Below are positions 1 through 8,233 of a stretch of 40,406 nucleotides of DNA, in pieces. The translations under genes and the position numbers were made by a program. Source of the stretch: Gp7-AA10 sp035516895 (GTDB lineage: Bacteria; Acidobacteriota; Thermoanaerobaculia; Gp7-AA8); the NCBI GenBank assembly GCA_035516895.1, contig DATIZY010000109.1, forward strand, positions 1 to 40,406. The letters are read 5' to 3'. Position 1 is the first letter of the stretch. Each line of letters opens with the position of its first letter. The notes below the pieces were generated by a model that was not told the origin of the DNA, made no database searches, and saw nothing but the letters and a program-made list of their open reading frames with translations.

Positions 1-204
1 GCAGAGACCGCGCACGAACGCTTCGTCCTCGTCGGATTCCACGCCGCGCAGATGATGATTCACGTGCGCCGCGACGATCGGAGTTCCCGACTCGGACGCC
101 GCGATCAGCAGCGCGGTGGAGTCGATGCCGCCGGACACGGCGATCACGAGCGGTCCTTCAATTCCGTTCGCGTCGAGAAAGCGCCGCACGACTTCGACGA
201 TCAC
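1..204 (-). CDS. tilS: tRNA(Ile)-lysidine synthase, N-terminal part (runs off the window)
   Basis: The 68 visible codons on the minus strand contain the PP-loop ATP-binding motif SGGIDS followed by an AHVNHHLRG stretch and an ESDEDEAFVRGLC stretch. This is the usual opening of TilS, the cytoplasmic enzyme that attaches lysine to C34 of tRNA-Ile(CAU) so that it reads AUA. The GTG at 204 is chosen because an in-frame TGA lies two codons upstream (208-210) and the product then begins MIVEVVRRFL. The 3' end of the gene lies beyond position 1. It is divergent from the pilin gene, with 22 bp between the start codons. The family call is firm; the start is probable. Confidence 0.85.
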   Translation of the reverse strand, partial: MIVEVVRRFLDANGIEGPLVIAVSGGIDSTALLIAASESGTPIVAAHVNHHLRGVESDEDEAFVRGLC

Positions 205-226
205 GGATCAAGGTTACACTTGAGCG
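205..226. promoter_or_regulatory. 22-bp divergent promoter between tilS and the pilin gene
   Basis: Only 22 bp separate the two start codons. On the plus strand TACACT (215-220) is a plausible -10 hexamer ending 6 nt before the pilin ATG. On the minus strand TAACCT (216-211) ends 6 nt before the tilS GTG. Both transcripts would then be leaderless or nearly so. No Shine-Dalgarno sequence is visible for tilS. This is read from sequence only. Confidence 0.4.
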
Positions 227-721
227 ATGAAGCAGGAGAGAGGCTTCACCATCCTCGAGGTCCTCATCGTCGTCGCAATCCTCGGCATCCTCGCTGCGAT
301 CGCGATCGCCAATTACCTCAACGCGGCCGAGCGCACCCGCCAGAAGCGCACCATGGCCGACATCCGCAGCATCGGCATGGCCTGGGAAGCGCGCGCGGTC
401 GACACGAAGAGCTACAACGCCGCCGGGTTCACGATGCCGGGAGTGCCGCTCGACTACGGCAGCCTCTCCGCGATGATCTCGCCGACGTACATGCGCAACA
501 TCCCGCAGTTCGATGCGTGGGGACATCCTCTCCAGTTCGCTACGGATGAACCGCTCGGCGACAAGCCGGCGAACGAGTACGTGATCCGATCGCCGGGCCG
601 CGACGGCGTCTTCTCGGGCAACAAGTACACGGGCGGACCGACGACGAGCTTCGACTGCGACATCGTCTACTCGGGCGGCGCGTTCGTTGCCTGGCCCGAA
701 GGCGTGCAATCACCCAAGTAA
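227..721 (+). CDS. Type IV pilin / type II pseudopilin-like protein
   Basis: The 164-residue product starts MKQERGFTILEVLIVVAIL. This is a class III prepilin leader: a short basic leader, Gly-Phe at the cleavage site, Glu at mature position 5 (GFTILEV), then a hydrophobic helix to about residue 30. A prepilin peptidase would cut after G6 and N-methylate F7. The tail (residues 60-164) resembles GspG-type major pseudopilins, with Gly/Pro/Asp-rich loops such as YVIRSPGRDGVFSG. Pilins of this class assemble at the inner membrane into pili or the type II secretion pseudopilus. No other pilus gene is nearby, so the gene is orphaned here and its machine cannot be named. Confidence 0.85.
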   Translation: MKQERGFTILEVLIVVAILGILAAIAIANYLNAAERTRQKRTMADIRSIGMAWEARAVDTKSYNAAGFTMPGVPLDYGSLSAMISPTYMRNIPQFDAWGHPLQFATDEPLGDKPANEYVIRSPGRDGVFSGNKYTGGPTTSFDCDIVYSGGAFVAWPEGVQSPK

Positions 722-923
722 TCTGGAGTGCTGCACCACGCCGCAGCTCCGAGGAGTTTTTCACCACAAGAGATAGGGGACCCTGTGCTCTCTGTGCATC
801 TGGTGATTCCGTTCCGCTGCAGATCGAGTAACCGTCGTCACTCTCGGGCGTGATCATGCCCGCACGATGGTCGGAAGCGATCGCGGAAAATGATCGCGGA
901 TCTTTGAACGCGGAGGAGAGGAG

Positions 924-1000
924 TGGTGGCGGTGGACAGAGTCGAACTGTCGACCTAGCGCTTATGAGACGCCCGCTCTAACCATCTGAGCTACACCGCC
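924..1000 (-). tRNA. tRNA with CAT anticodon, probably elongator tRNA-Met
   Basis: The minus strand folds as a complete 77-nt tRNA. The acceptor stem is GGCGGTG paired with CACCGCC, the D arm is GCTC/GAGC, the anticodon stem is GGCGT/GCGCT with loop CTCATAA (anticodon CAT), and the T arm is GACAG/CTGTC with loop TTCGACT. A CCA end is encoded at 926-924. The acceptor stem starts with a paired G, so it is not an initiator tRNA. CAT can also belong to tRNA-Ile2, whose C34 is modified by TilS, but the anticodon stem favours elongator Met. That assignment is an inference. Confidence 0.93.
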
Positions 1001-1097
1001 AGAGCGCTGAAACCGCGCTAGCGACCGGAGGGGTCCGCTTGCCGCGCAGCTTATACTGAACAGCTCGAGGCGCCCAAAATTTCGCGCCCGCATTCGA

Positions 1098-1319
1098 ATG
1101 TCCACCCTCGAAGAGCGCCGTTGTCTCGTTTGCGGCACCGAAGCGGATCTGGTGCAACTCGAGCGCTGCATGGTCTGCGGCAAATGGTTTTGCAAGGACT
1201 GCGCGTTCAAGCAGACGGGGAGGCGGTTCTGCTCCGCCGGATGCGCGCGCGATTTTTTCTGGGGAACCGGCGAGGAAGAAGATGAGGACGATACCCAAGA
1301 GCGAGAGCCGGAGTATTGA
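1098..1319 (+). CDS. Small Cys-rich putative zinc-binding protein
   Basis: This 73-residue protein has seven cysteines, mostly in zinc-ribbon-like pairs: CLVCG (9-12), CMVCG (24-27), CKDC (32-35) and FCSAGC near 45-49. It ends in an acidic tail (GEEEDEDDTQEREPEY). The pattern suggests a treble-clef or RING/B-box-like zinc fold, but I do not recognise the family. The last 38 nt overlap the start of hemB, and the hemB Shine-Dalgarno lies inside this gene, so the two are probably co-translated. A link to hemB, a zinc enzyme, is tempting but unproven. A -10-like TATACT lies about 45 bp upstream. Confidence 0.7.
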   Translation: MSTLEERRCLVCGTEADLVQLERCMVCGKWFCKDCAFKQTGRRFCSAGCARDFFWGTGEEEDEDDTQEREPEY

Positions 1320-2286
1320 ACAAGCCGATCTGACGCGGCGCCCGCGGCGATTGCGCCGCACCGAAGCGATTCGCTCACTCGTGCGCGAGACCGTCGTGCG
1401 GCCCGAGGATCTGATTTATCCGTTGTTCGTGGTGCCCGACAGCCGCCCGCGCGTCGAGATCCGCTCGATGCCCGGCGTGTGGCAGAACCGCGTGCGCGAA
1501 GTCGTCGACGAAACGCGTCGCGCGTACGACGCCGGAATCCGCGCCGTGCTGCTGTTCGGCATTCCCGAGTTCAAAGATCCGATCGGATCGTCATCGTGGG
1601 ACCCGTCGGGTCCCGTGCAGTCGGCGATCGAAGCGATCAAAAAGGCCGTTCCGCAGATGACGGTCATGGCCGACGTCTGCCTCTGCGAGTACACCGATCA
1701 CGGCCACTGCGGCGTCATCGAGAACAACGACGTCGACAACGATGCGACGCTGCCCCTTCTCGCGAAGCAGGCGGTGTCGTACGCGAATGCCGGCGCCGAT
1801 TTCGTCGCACCGTCCGACATGATGGATGGCCGCGTGGCTGCGATCCGCGGCGCGCTCGACGACGCGCATCTGACCGAGGTGGGAATCATGGCCTACTCGG
1901 CGAAATTTGCGTCCGGCTTTTACGGTCCGTTTCGCGAAGCGGCGGAATCGGCGCCGCAGTTCGGCGACCGCCGCACCTATCAGATGGACCCCGCGAACAT
2001 CCGCGAAGCGATCCGCGAGATGGAGCTCGACATCGAGGAAGGCGCCGACATGATCATGGTCAAGCCGGCGCTGTCGTACCTCGATGTCATCCGCGCCGCG
2101 CGTGAGAACTTCGATCTGCCGGTCGCGGCGTACAACGTCAGCGGCGAATACTCGATGGTCAAGGCGGCCGCGGCGAACGGCTGGATCGACGGCACGCGCG
2201 TGATGAACGAGATCCTCACGTCGATCAAACGCGCCGGCGCCGATCTGATCATCACGTACTTCGCGGTGGATTTCGCGCGTCAGTAG
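1282..2286 (+). CDS. hemB: Delta-aminolevulinic acid dehydratase (porphobilinogen synthase)
   Basis: HemB condenses two 5-aminolevulinate molecules to porphobilinogen, the first common step of tetrapyrrole (heme) synthesis, in the cytoplasm. The 334-residue length is typical. The catalytic-metal motif DVCLCEYTDHGHCG is intact with C133, C135 and C143, so this is the zinc-cysteine type and not the aspartate/magnesium type. The active-site lysines are in AYSAKFAS (K208) and MVKPALSYLD (K261, Schiff base). The ATG at 1282 is preceded by AGGAAG (1273-1278) inside the upstream Cys-rich gene, giving a 38-nt overlap. No heme-responsive element was seen. The gene is followed by a perfect palindrome (2316-2342). 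Confidence 0.96.
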   Translation: MRTIPKSESRSIEQADLTRRPRRLRRTEAIRSLVRETVVRPEDLIYPLFVVPDSRPRVEIRSMPGVWQNRVREVVDETRRAYDAGIRAVLLFGIPEFKDPIGSSSWDPSGPVQSAIEAIKKAVPQMTVMADVCLCEYTDHGHCGVIENNDVDNDATLPLLAKQAVSYANAGADFVAPSDMMDGRVAAIRGALDDAHLTEVGIMAYSAKFASGFYGPFREAAESAPQFGDRRTYQMDPANIREAIREMELDIEEGADMIMVKPALSYLDVIRAARENFDLPVAAYNVSGEYSMVKAAAANGWIDGTRVMNEILTSIKRAGADLIITYFAVDFARQ

Positions 2287-2315
2287 GGCGGCGCTGCCCG
2301 CTGACGAATCCCGCG

Positions 2316-2342
2316 GCAGGGCACGGCGCGGCCGTGCCCTGC
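2316..2342. repeat. Perfect GC-rich palindrome, REP-like and possible terminator
   Basis: GCAGGGCACGGC (2316-2327) and its exact reverse complement GCCGTGCCCTGC (2331-2342) are separated by GCG. It lies between the convergent hemB and receptor genes and could terminate both, although no T-run follows on either strand. The core GGCACGGC/GCCGTGCC recurs at 9703-9721, which argues for a dispersed palindromic repeat. Confidence 0.7.
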
Positions 2343-2347
2343 ACGTC

Positions 2348-4474
2348 TCAATACCGGAATCGATACTCGATCTGCCCGATGAACTGCCGCGGCAGATTCC
2401 AATGCGTGCCGCCGAAGGTGTTGCTGTCGTCGAGCAGGTAGCGCCTGTTTGCGACGTTCAACGCGGTGAGCTTGGCTGTCCAACTGCCGAAGGGGACGCC
2501 TGCCGACAAATCGAACGTGGTATGGCTCGGCAGATGCGCCGGGCCGTCTTCTTCGAGAAATCCCGAGCCGTACGCGAAGTTGCCGCTGATCCAGGCGCGG
2601 CCGGGAAGCTCCACGCTTCCTCCGACGCTCAGCGTGTTGCGCTGGTCGTGGTCGAGAAAGAATCGCCCTTCGTCCGGCGGCTCAAAGTCGGTCAAACCAC
2701 CGGTCACCGCGCCTTCCCCCTCGGCGATCTGATGCGAGAACGCGACGTGCAGCCGCGCGCGCGACGCGATCAGCGGGGATTTCACCATCAGCTCCGCGCC
2801 GCGGATGAACGCGCGATCGATCGTCAGCGGAAGGAAAATGTTCGTGTCGCCGAGCGCGTCGTGGTCGAAGAAGTTGCGCGCGTGGTTGCGGAACGCGGCG
2901 AGATCGATGTCCCAGCCGCCGAACGGCATCGCGATGCCCGCCTCGATCTCGCGATCGCGCTCGCCGTGGAGCGGCAGGAATCCGAATCCCTCCTCCGCGG
3001 CGAACTCGAGCAGCGGGCCGGCGGCCGTCGAGAGCGGGGGCGCCTGATAGACGTCCGTGTACGACGCGCGAAGGATCGCGTGCGGGCCCAGACGGAATGA
3101 TGCGCCCAGCCGGGGGGTCAGCGCCGACTCGTGAACGCCGCCGTTGAATCTCGTATAGCGCGCGCCTGCACGCACCGTCAGCCGGTCGGTGACCTCATAG
3201 CGATCTTCGAGAAACACAGCGCCCACGCTGCCCGAGGGAGTGTTGCGCTGGGAAATCTGATCGAGCGACAGCGCCGAGTCGTCGCTCTGATGAAACCCGA
3301 ATCCGCCGGCGGAGAAATCGTTCTTCTGAGTCGTCCACGCGTACGTCGCCTCGGCGCCGGCGTAACGCGAGCGCTGGCGGTCGCGCGTGGCCACCGGATC
3401 GCTGAGCGCGTTGTAATCGGCGGAATTCAGATGAAAGAACGGCGCCACGGTCAACAGCGAGGACGAAGAGATCGTCCGCAGCCAGGACAGATTCAGAAAC
3501 ACATCCCGCTCATGCTCCACATCCGCGGTGCTCGGGATGTCGTAGCGGTCGCTGCGCGCCGACGTGACCAGACGGAGCTGGTCGGAATCGGTCGGAAGAA
3601 AAATAAGCGATCCGAACAACCCGCCGCCCGTCGCGCGGTCGTGCTCGATCTGCGCGACCGGCGGTTCCAGGCCGGCATTCGTGCGATTGGCCGAGGCGCT
3701 CGCGTAGTACGCGAATCGGTCGGAGTGGCCGCCGAAGTTGAACTGATCGTCGGTCGTCTGCTGCGAGCCATAGTTGAGCAGCAGATGCGCTTCATTGTTG
3801 CGCTCGAATCCGCTGCGCGGCACGACGTTGAACACCGCGTACGTGCGGTCGCCGTACTCGGCCGAATATCCGCCGCGCTGTGTTTCGAGAACGTCGACGT
3901 CGCGCGGGTCGAACTGCGGGCCGACGTTCGACGCGATGTTCGTGTTCGGCACCGGCACGCCGTCGATGAGCCAGTCCACCTGATGTCCGCCGCGCACGTG
4001 CAAATGATCGTGAACGATGTAGGCGCTCGGAACGAAGTCGGTGATCATCGCCAGGCTGTTCGCCTGATCGGCGCCCGGCGCTCGCTGCACATCGATGCGG
4101 GCAATGGTGTTTTGCGTCGTGGACGATCGCGCTTCGACCGGGACCGAGGAGGCAGTGACGTTGACGGTGGCCGATGCGCGAGGTACGACGAGGTTCACGG
4201 CCACCGACGTGTCCGACGTGACATCGACCGCCTCCTCGCCCCCGTCGGCGCTCACGACGTAGCTGCCGATCGGCACCGCTTGAAAGATGAAGGCTCCGGA
4301 TGCATCGGCGGTGACGCTGCGATGCCAGTCCGAGGTGCGGGAAGAGATCTCGACGGTCGCGGAGATCGGGTGCTTCTGCGCATCGACGACGGTTCCGCGC
4401 ACCGTGCCGAAGATCGTCGCGCCCGCGGACGCGGCGAAAAGGAACATGAAGATACAAGCTCGCGTGAGCTTCAT
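2348..4474 (-). CDS. TonB-dependent outer-membrane receptor with carboxypeptidase-like N-terminal domain
   Basis: The 708-residue protein has a signal peptide (residues 1-19, cut near AGA). A carboxypeptidase regulatory-like beta-sandwich follows (about 22-100: GTVRGTVVDAQKHPISATVEI ends near SYVVSADGG). Next come a plug domain (about 115-235, with HVRGGHQVDWLIDGVPVPN and RGGYSAEYGDRT) and a beta-barrel ending in an aromatic residue (YRFRY), as expected for BAM-dependent insertion. Such Oar/SusC-like receptors import ligands across the outer membrane using TonB energy. The ligand cannot be told from sequence. It lies 35 bp downstream of a small exported Cys-rich gene on the same strand, and both diverge from a second receptor unit, suggesting a common substrate or regulator. 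Confidence 0.92.
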   Translation of the reverse strand: MKLTRACIFMFLFAASAGATIFGTVRGTVVDAQKHPISATVEISSRTSDWHRSVTADASGAFIFQAVPIGSYVVSADGGEEAVDVTSDTSVAVNLVVPRASATVNVTASSVPVEARSSTTQNTIARIDVQRAPGADQANSLAMITDFVPSAYIVHDHLHVRGGHQVDWLIDGVPVPNTNIASNVGPQFDPRDVDVLETQRGGYSAEYGDRTYAVFNVVPRSGFERNNEAHLLLNYGSQQTTDDQFNFGGHSDRFAYYASASANRTNAGLEPPVAQIEHDRATGGGLFGSLIFLPTDSDQLRLVTSARSDRYDIPSTADVEHERDVFLNLSWLRTISSSSLLTVAPFFHLNSADYNALSDPVATRDRQRSRYAGAEATYAWTTQKNDFSAGGFGFHQSDDSALSLDQISQRNTPSGSVGAVFLEDRYEVTDRLTVRAGARYTRFNGGVHESALTPRLGASFRLGPHAILRASYTDVYQAPPLSTAAGPLLEFAAEEGFGFLPLHGERDREIEAGIAMPFGGWDIDLAAFRNHARNFFDHDALGDTNIFLPLTIDRAFIRGAELMVKSPLIASRARLHVAFSHQIAEGEGAVTGGLTDFEPPDEGRFFLDHDQRNTLSVGGSVELPGRAWISGNFAYGSGFLEEDGPAHLPSHTTFDLSAGVPFGSWTAKLTALNVANRRYLLDDSNTFGGTHWNLPRQFIGQIEYRFRY

Positions 4475-4509
4475 TCGAACTCCAGTCTCTTGAGTCGGGA
4501 AGGAGGGCG

Positions 4510-4839
4510 CTACGCGAACGCGCGAGGGGGGTGGTCGATGCCCGATGGAGGTGCGAGCGGCAGACGGCGAGCGACGAGCGGGGGATGCGTGAACGTGCTT
4601 TCGGAACGGACCGTCCGTGAAATATCACATAAGATCGTGAATAGTTTCACCGACATTGTTGCCGTTTCGTTCCGATCACATCGCGAGAGCGCGCAGCCCG
4701 ACGTCACGCGGTTCATCATCGTGCAGCCGTGTCTCTTGCAGCAGGGAGGAAGCTCTTTGCGCGCAGGCAAATCGGCCGCCCACGAGAGGCCGATGCAGCA
4801 GATCAGCATGGTTGCAAGCGCGCGCGGCACGGGCGCCAT
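4510..4839 (-). CDS. Small exported Cys-rich protein upstream of a TonB receptor
   Basis: A 109-residue protein starting MAPVPRALATMLICCIGLSW, with a clear signal peptide cut near WAA. The mature part opens with a Cys/Met/His cluster (CCKRHGCTMM), followed by CALSRC and a single later Cys. The C-terminal 30 residues are rich in proline and arginine. I do not recognise the family. The start at 4839 is preferred over an upstream in-frame ATG because it gives a proper signal peptide. The gene precedes the receptor at 4474 by 35 bp in what looks like a two-gene operon. Cys/Met/His clusters often bind soft metals such as copper, but the metal role is inference only. Confidence 0.6.
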   Translation of the reverse strand: MAPVPRALATMLICCIGLSWAADLPARKELPPCCKRHGCTMMNRVTSGCALSRCDRNETATMSVKLFTILCDISRTVRSESTFTHPPLVARRLPLAPPSGIDHPPRAFA

Positions 4840-4895
4840 CTTAGCACTCGATGACGGCGCAATTGACATTGTCAGCTTACAGAACAAGTGAGACA
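4840..4895. promoter_or_regulatory. Shared divergent control region with palindrome TGACATTGTCA
   Basis: These 56 bp separate two divergent units that each carry a small exported Cys protein and a TonB receptor. They contain the perfect odd palindrome TGACATTGTCA (4864-4874). A further half-site GACAAT (4892-4897) is inverted relative to ATTGTC (4868-4873). The geometry suits a dimeric regulator controlling both directions. TTGACA at 4863-4868 could alternatively serve as a plus-strand -35. The XRE protein encoded at 8234 is a candidate regulator. Confidence 0.45.
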
Positions 4896-5264
4896 ATGCG
4901 CGCCGTGAAACGCGCGTTCGCGATCGCCACGCTGCTGATCGTCGCGATCATCGAAGTCGTTCCGCACACGCACGCGGATTCGCTCGATCTCTGGCTCGGC
5001 GACGATTCGGGCGCGCCGGCCACTCAGCACATCGTCCGATGCGACGGCGCGCACGGCGGCGCCGCGCACATGCATCCGGACGAGACGCGGCGCACCGACA
5101 GCTGCATCGCGTGCTTCCGCGAGCACCTGCGCGCCACCACGCTCCGAACCGTCCTCGGCGCGCCGGCGATGCTCCGTCAATTTCTCATCGCCACGGTCCG
5201 CGTCGCGTCCGCGAATGCGACCCGCCTGCGCCAATCCTCGCGCGCTCCGCCGCTCGCCTCCTGA
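4896..5264 (+). CDS. Small exported His/Cys-rich protein
   Basis: The product from the ATG at 4896 is 122 residues, starting MRAVKRAFAIATLLIVAI. It has an N-terminal hydrophobic segment followed by HTHADSLDLWL, so it is exported or membrane-anchored. The centre is rich in His and Cys: HIVRCDGAHGGAAHMHPDE, then SCIACFREH. The C-terminal third is basic without a recognisable domain. The upstream in-frame ATG at 4851 is rejected because it adds 15 non-signal-like residues and lies in the divergent promoter. It is the first gene of the plus-strand receptor unit (next start 36 bp downstream). Possible metal or redox binding is inferred from composition; the family is unknown to me. Confidence 0.6.
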   Translation: MRAVKRAFAIATLLIVAIIEVVPHTHADSLDLWLGDDSGAPATQHIVRCDGAHGGAAHMHPDETRRTDSCIACFREHLRATTLRTVLGAPAMLRQFLIATVRVASANATRLRQSSRAPPLAS

Positions 5265-5300
5265 CTCTTTCACTTCGATTCATGTCAGGAGGAGGATGCG

Positions 5301-5591
5301 ATGCGATCCGCTTTTCGGATCATTCTGTTTGTTTTCTTCGTGGTCCCAACGTCTCTGTTTGCTGCCGAAGCAGGCGTCGTCCACGGCAAAGTCGTGGGAC
5401 CCGGCAACCGCGCGATGCTCAACGACGTCGCCGGTTTTCATCAGGGCGCCCTTAGTTGCGTTGCTACCAACGACGCGTTTTTCAGCGTTCCGTTCAATCC
5501 GTATGTGAGCCTCGCCGAGACGCATCGTCTCGCGCAGGGCGCGAGCATGCTTTCCGCGGCTTACGGCCGCGGCGAGTCGGTGAGGTCGTAA
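5301..5591 (+). CDS. Short exported protein, probable truncated copy of a receptor N-terminus
   Basis: This 96-residue ORF has a strong Shine-Dalgarno, AGGAGGAGG (5287-5295), 5 nt before the ATG. Its signal peptide is clear (MRSAFRIILFVFFVVPTSLFA). The mature start AEAGVVHGKVVGPGNRA looks like the first strands of a carboxypeptidase regulatory-like domain. Residues TNDAFFSVPFNPY match FRFTNVPFNPY in the receptor immediately downstream, also at DNA level near 5487 and 5820. The remainder is not domain-like. It ends 2 nt before the receptor ATG, so translation is probably coupled. It may be a decayed partial duplication or a retained leader protein; the excellent ribosome site argues that it is still translated. 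Confidence 0.55.
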   Translation: MRSAFRIILFVFFVVPTSLFAAEAGVVHGKVVGPGNRAMLNDVAGFHQGALSCVATNDAFFSVPFNPYVSLAETHRLAQGASMLSAAYGRGESVRS

Positions 5592-5593
5592 CC

Positions 5594-8227
5594 ATGCGAG
5601 ATTTGTTGAAGCGGATCAGTCTCGCTGCTGTTGTCGTTTTCGGATTCGCAGTTGCCGGCTCGATGCCGGCTTTCGCTCAGGAGTCGGGGACCGTCGAAGG
5701 AATCGTCAAAGACCCGACGGGCGCGGTCGTGCCGGGTGCAACCGTCACGCTCTACAACCCCGTGAGTCACTTCAACCAAAGCACGGTCACAAACGCGGCC
5801 GGCGCTTTCCGTTTCACGAACGTTCCATTCAACCCGTATCACATGACCGTGACGGCGGCGAACTTCGCGCCCTACGTGCAGGACGTCGATCTGCGCTCGC
5901 TCGTCGCGACGAAGCTCACGGTCACATTGAGCGTGGCGGCCGTCAGCGCGGTCGTGAACGTTTCCGGTGAGGCCTCGGACTTGACTGAGAACGACCCGAC
6001 GGCGCACACCGACGTGGATCGGAAGCTGTTTTCGAAGCTGCCGCTGGAGAGCCAGTCGTCATCGGTGAGCTCCCTCGTCACGCTCGCATCGCCCGGGATT
6101 GCGGCCGACTCGAACGGCCTCTTTCATGGCATGGGTGATCACGCAGAGAATTCCTTTTCGGTTGATGGGCAACCGATCACGGACCAGCAGAGCAAGGTTT
6201 TTTCCAACCAGATTCCGCTCGACTCCATCGCGGCGCTCGAGGTGATCCCGGGAGCTCCTCCCGCCGAATACGGCGAAAAGACGAGCGTGATCATTAACGT
6301 GACTACGCGCTCAGGTCTGGGCATCAATCCGCCGGACGGGAACGTGACCGCTTCCTACGGCAAATTCGCAACCGCGAGCGGAGGTCTCAATGTCGGCGCC
6401 GGAAACGACGTGTGGGGAAACTTCCTCTCGTTGAGCGCCATGTCTACGAACAGATTTCTCGATCCCCCGGAGTTCCAGGCGCTGCATGATCGGGGCAACG
6501 AGCAGAACCTCTTCGACCGCCTGGATTTCAAGTTTTCGGACTCTGACTCGCTTCAAGCGAACCTCGGCTACACACGTTCGTGGTTCCAAAACCCCAACAG
6601 TCTCGACAACGTCTACCACCTCGGTGAGACCGATCCGTCCGGAAATCCGCTTCCGCCGAGCGATCAGCGTTCTCGAATCCAAACCATCAATTTGTATCCA
6701 ACATGGACGCGGCTGGTGAGCACCGACAGTCTGTTCACTCTTGGCGGCTGGTTTCGCCATGACCAATACAACTACGATCCGAGTGCCAATCCCCTTGCGG
6801 ATTTGTCGAGCACCAACTCGGAGTCGATTGGCCAGAACCGGCGCCTGACCAACGAGGGCGGGCGGACGTCTTTTTCTTTGATCAAAGGCATCAACAATTT
6901 CAAGGTCGGCGCGGAACTGCAGAACACAAAGCTCTACGAAAACGATCGCCTCGGGATCATCGATAACACGTTCATCCCTTCGCTGCAGGACAGTGACGGA
7001 AATCCCTGCTTCGACGGTACGAACGCCGTGGCGTCACCTTGTACGGACCTTCTGCCTTACGACCTCACCCGAGGAGGAGGCTTTTACACCTTCCTCGGTC
7101 AGACGAACATAAGGCTGGCGAGCGTCTACGCGCAGGATCAGATCACGACGGGCAACTGGGCATTGAATCTCGGTTTGCGCGGCGACTTTTATCACGGCCT
7201 GGCAAATGCCAATGAAGCCGAGCCGCGCCTCGGAGCCTCTTACAAGATCCAGACAACGAACACGGTCCTCCGCGCTTCTTACGCCCGAACGATGGAAACC
7301 CCCTTCAACGAGAACCTGATCATCTCCAGCGTAGGTTGCGCGGACGCGGTGTTGAACCCGCTCCTGGGATGCGCTGATACGTCGGTCGAGCCGCTTCGTC
7401 CCGGGGTGCGCAACGAATATCACGTCGGCTTCGAGCAGGCGTTTGGCAGGTATGCGGTTTTTGACGCAGAGTACGTGTGGAAGTACACCACCCTCGGGTA
7501 CGACTTCAGCGTTGTGGGTAACACTCCGATCACGTTCCCGGTGGAATGGGCCAAGTCGAAGATTCCGGGATACACCGGCCGCCTCAGTGTGCCCGACATC
7601 CACGGCTTCTCGGCGCTCGTGGTCTTTTCCAGCGTGGCCGCCCGCTTCTTCGCGCCACAGCTTGCCGGCGCAGGAGCGACACCGAGTGCGCCGAGCGGCG
7701 TGTTTCGCATCGACCACGACGAGAAGTTCAACCAAACGACCCATGTTCAATACCAGCTCCCGCACAACGGGCCGTGGATCGGCTTCAACTGGAGATATGA
7801 CAGCGGCCTCGTCGCCGGCTCAGTTCCGGTCGCCATCGATACGACTACTCCAGTGGATCTGACCGGCCTGACTGCAGATCAGCAGATTCAGGCCGGCCTG
7901 TTCTGCGGCAGTCAAGTGCCGACGCTTGCCGCTCCGCTCACTACATGCAGTCCGTCGCAATATGGGTCGACGCGCATCAGCATCCCCGCTCCGGGAACGG
8001 AGAATGACGACCACAACCCGCCGCGCATCCGGCCCAGGAGCCTTTTCGACCTGGCTGTCGGCGACGACGACCTGTTGGGGAGCGGCAGCAACCGGAGAAT
8101 CAGTTTGACTCTGACCGTCATCAACCTGACGAACAAGGTTGCTCTCTACAACTTTCTGTCGACGTTCAGCGGAACGCACTTTGTGACGCCGCGGACGTAT
8201 ACCGCTCAACTCGGCTATCACTTCTGA
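5594..8227 (+). CDS. TonB-dependent outer-membrane receptor with carboxypeptidase-like N-terminal domain
   Basis: 877 residues from the ATG at 5594 (MRDLLKRISLAAVVVFGFAV), with signal cleavage near AFAQ. A carboxypeptidase regulatory-like domain follows (GTVEGIVKDPTGAVVPGATV to about residue 120). The plug (about 130-240) contains FSVDGQPITDQQ and VIPGAPPAEYGEKTSV, and a long beta-barrel ends YTAQLGYHF with terminal Phe. Two extracellular-loop-like segments carry Cys pairs (PCFDGTNAVASPC and VGCADAVLNPLLGC), probably disulfides. The longer frame open from 5456 is rejected because it lacks a signal peptide and overlaps the upstream gene. It is followed 6 bp later by an XRE regulator. The ligand is unknown; the flanking His/Cys-rich exported proteins hint at metal or metallophore uptake. 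Confidence 0.92.
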   Translation: MRDLLKRISLAAVVVFGFAVAGSMPAFAQESGTVEGIVKDPTGAVVPGATVTLYNPVSHFNQSTVTNAAGAFRFTNVPFNPYHMTVTAANFAPYVQDVDLRSLVATKLTVTLSVAAVSAVVNVSGEASDLTENDPTAHTDVDRKLFSKLPLESQSSSVSSLVTLASPGIAADSNGLFHGMGDHAENSFSVDGQPITDQQSKVFSNQIPLDSIAALEVIPGAPPAEYGEKTSVIINVTTRSGLGINPPDGNVTASYGKFATASGGLNVGAGNDVWGNFLSLSAMSTNRFLDPPEFQALHDRGNEQNLFDRLDFKFSDSDSLQANLGYTRSWFQNPNSLDNVYHLGETDPSGNPLPPSDQRSRIQTINLYPTWTRLVSTDSLFTLGGWFRHDQYNYDPSANPLADLSSTNSESIGQNRRLTNEGGRTSFSLIKGINNFKVGAELQNTKLYENDRLGIIDNTFIPSLQDSDGNPCFDGTNAVASPCTDLLPYDLTRGGGFYTFLGQTNIRLASVYAQDQITTGNWALNLGLRGDFYHGLANANEAEPRLGASYKIQTTNTVLRASYARTMETPFNENLIISSVGCADAVLNPLLGCADTSVEPLRPGVRNEYHVGFEQAFGRYAVFDAEYVWKYTTLGYDFSVVGNTPITFPVEWAKSKIPGYTGRLSVPDIHGFSALVVFSSVAARFFAPQLAGAGATPSAPSGVFRIDHDEKFNQTTHVQYQLPHNGPWIGFNWRYDSGLVAGSVPVAIDTTTPVDLTGLTADQQIQAGLFCGSQVPTLAAPLTTCSPSQYGSTRISIPAPGTENDDHNPPRIRPRSLFDLAVGDDDLLGSGSNRRISLTLTVINLTNKVALYNFLSTFSGTHFVTPRTYTAQLGYHF

Positions 8228-8233
8228 GCGCTG

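Noticed and set aside
761..806. TCACCA / TGGTGA inverted pair with CTCTGTG-like repeats after the pilin gene
   Set aside because: Only 6-bp arms and no regular period; it may be a decayed repeat but cannot be supported.
924..1000. Initiator tRNA-fMet
   Set aside because: The acceptor stem begins with a G-C pair and the anticodon stem lacks three G-C pairs, so it is an elongator-type (or Ile2) tRNA.
4863..4868. TTGACA as the -35 of the plus-strand receptor unit
   Set aside because: No acceptable -10 hexamer lies 16-18 bp downstream; the overlapping palindrome is the better-supported signal.
3131..4891. 586-codon plus-strand ORF opposite the first TonB receptor
   Set aside because: Arg/Val/Asp-rich antisense shadow of the receptor with no domain or ribosome site; typical of GC-rich DNA.
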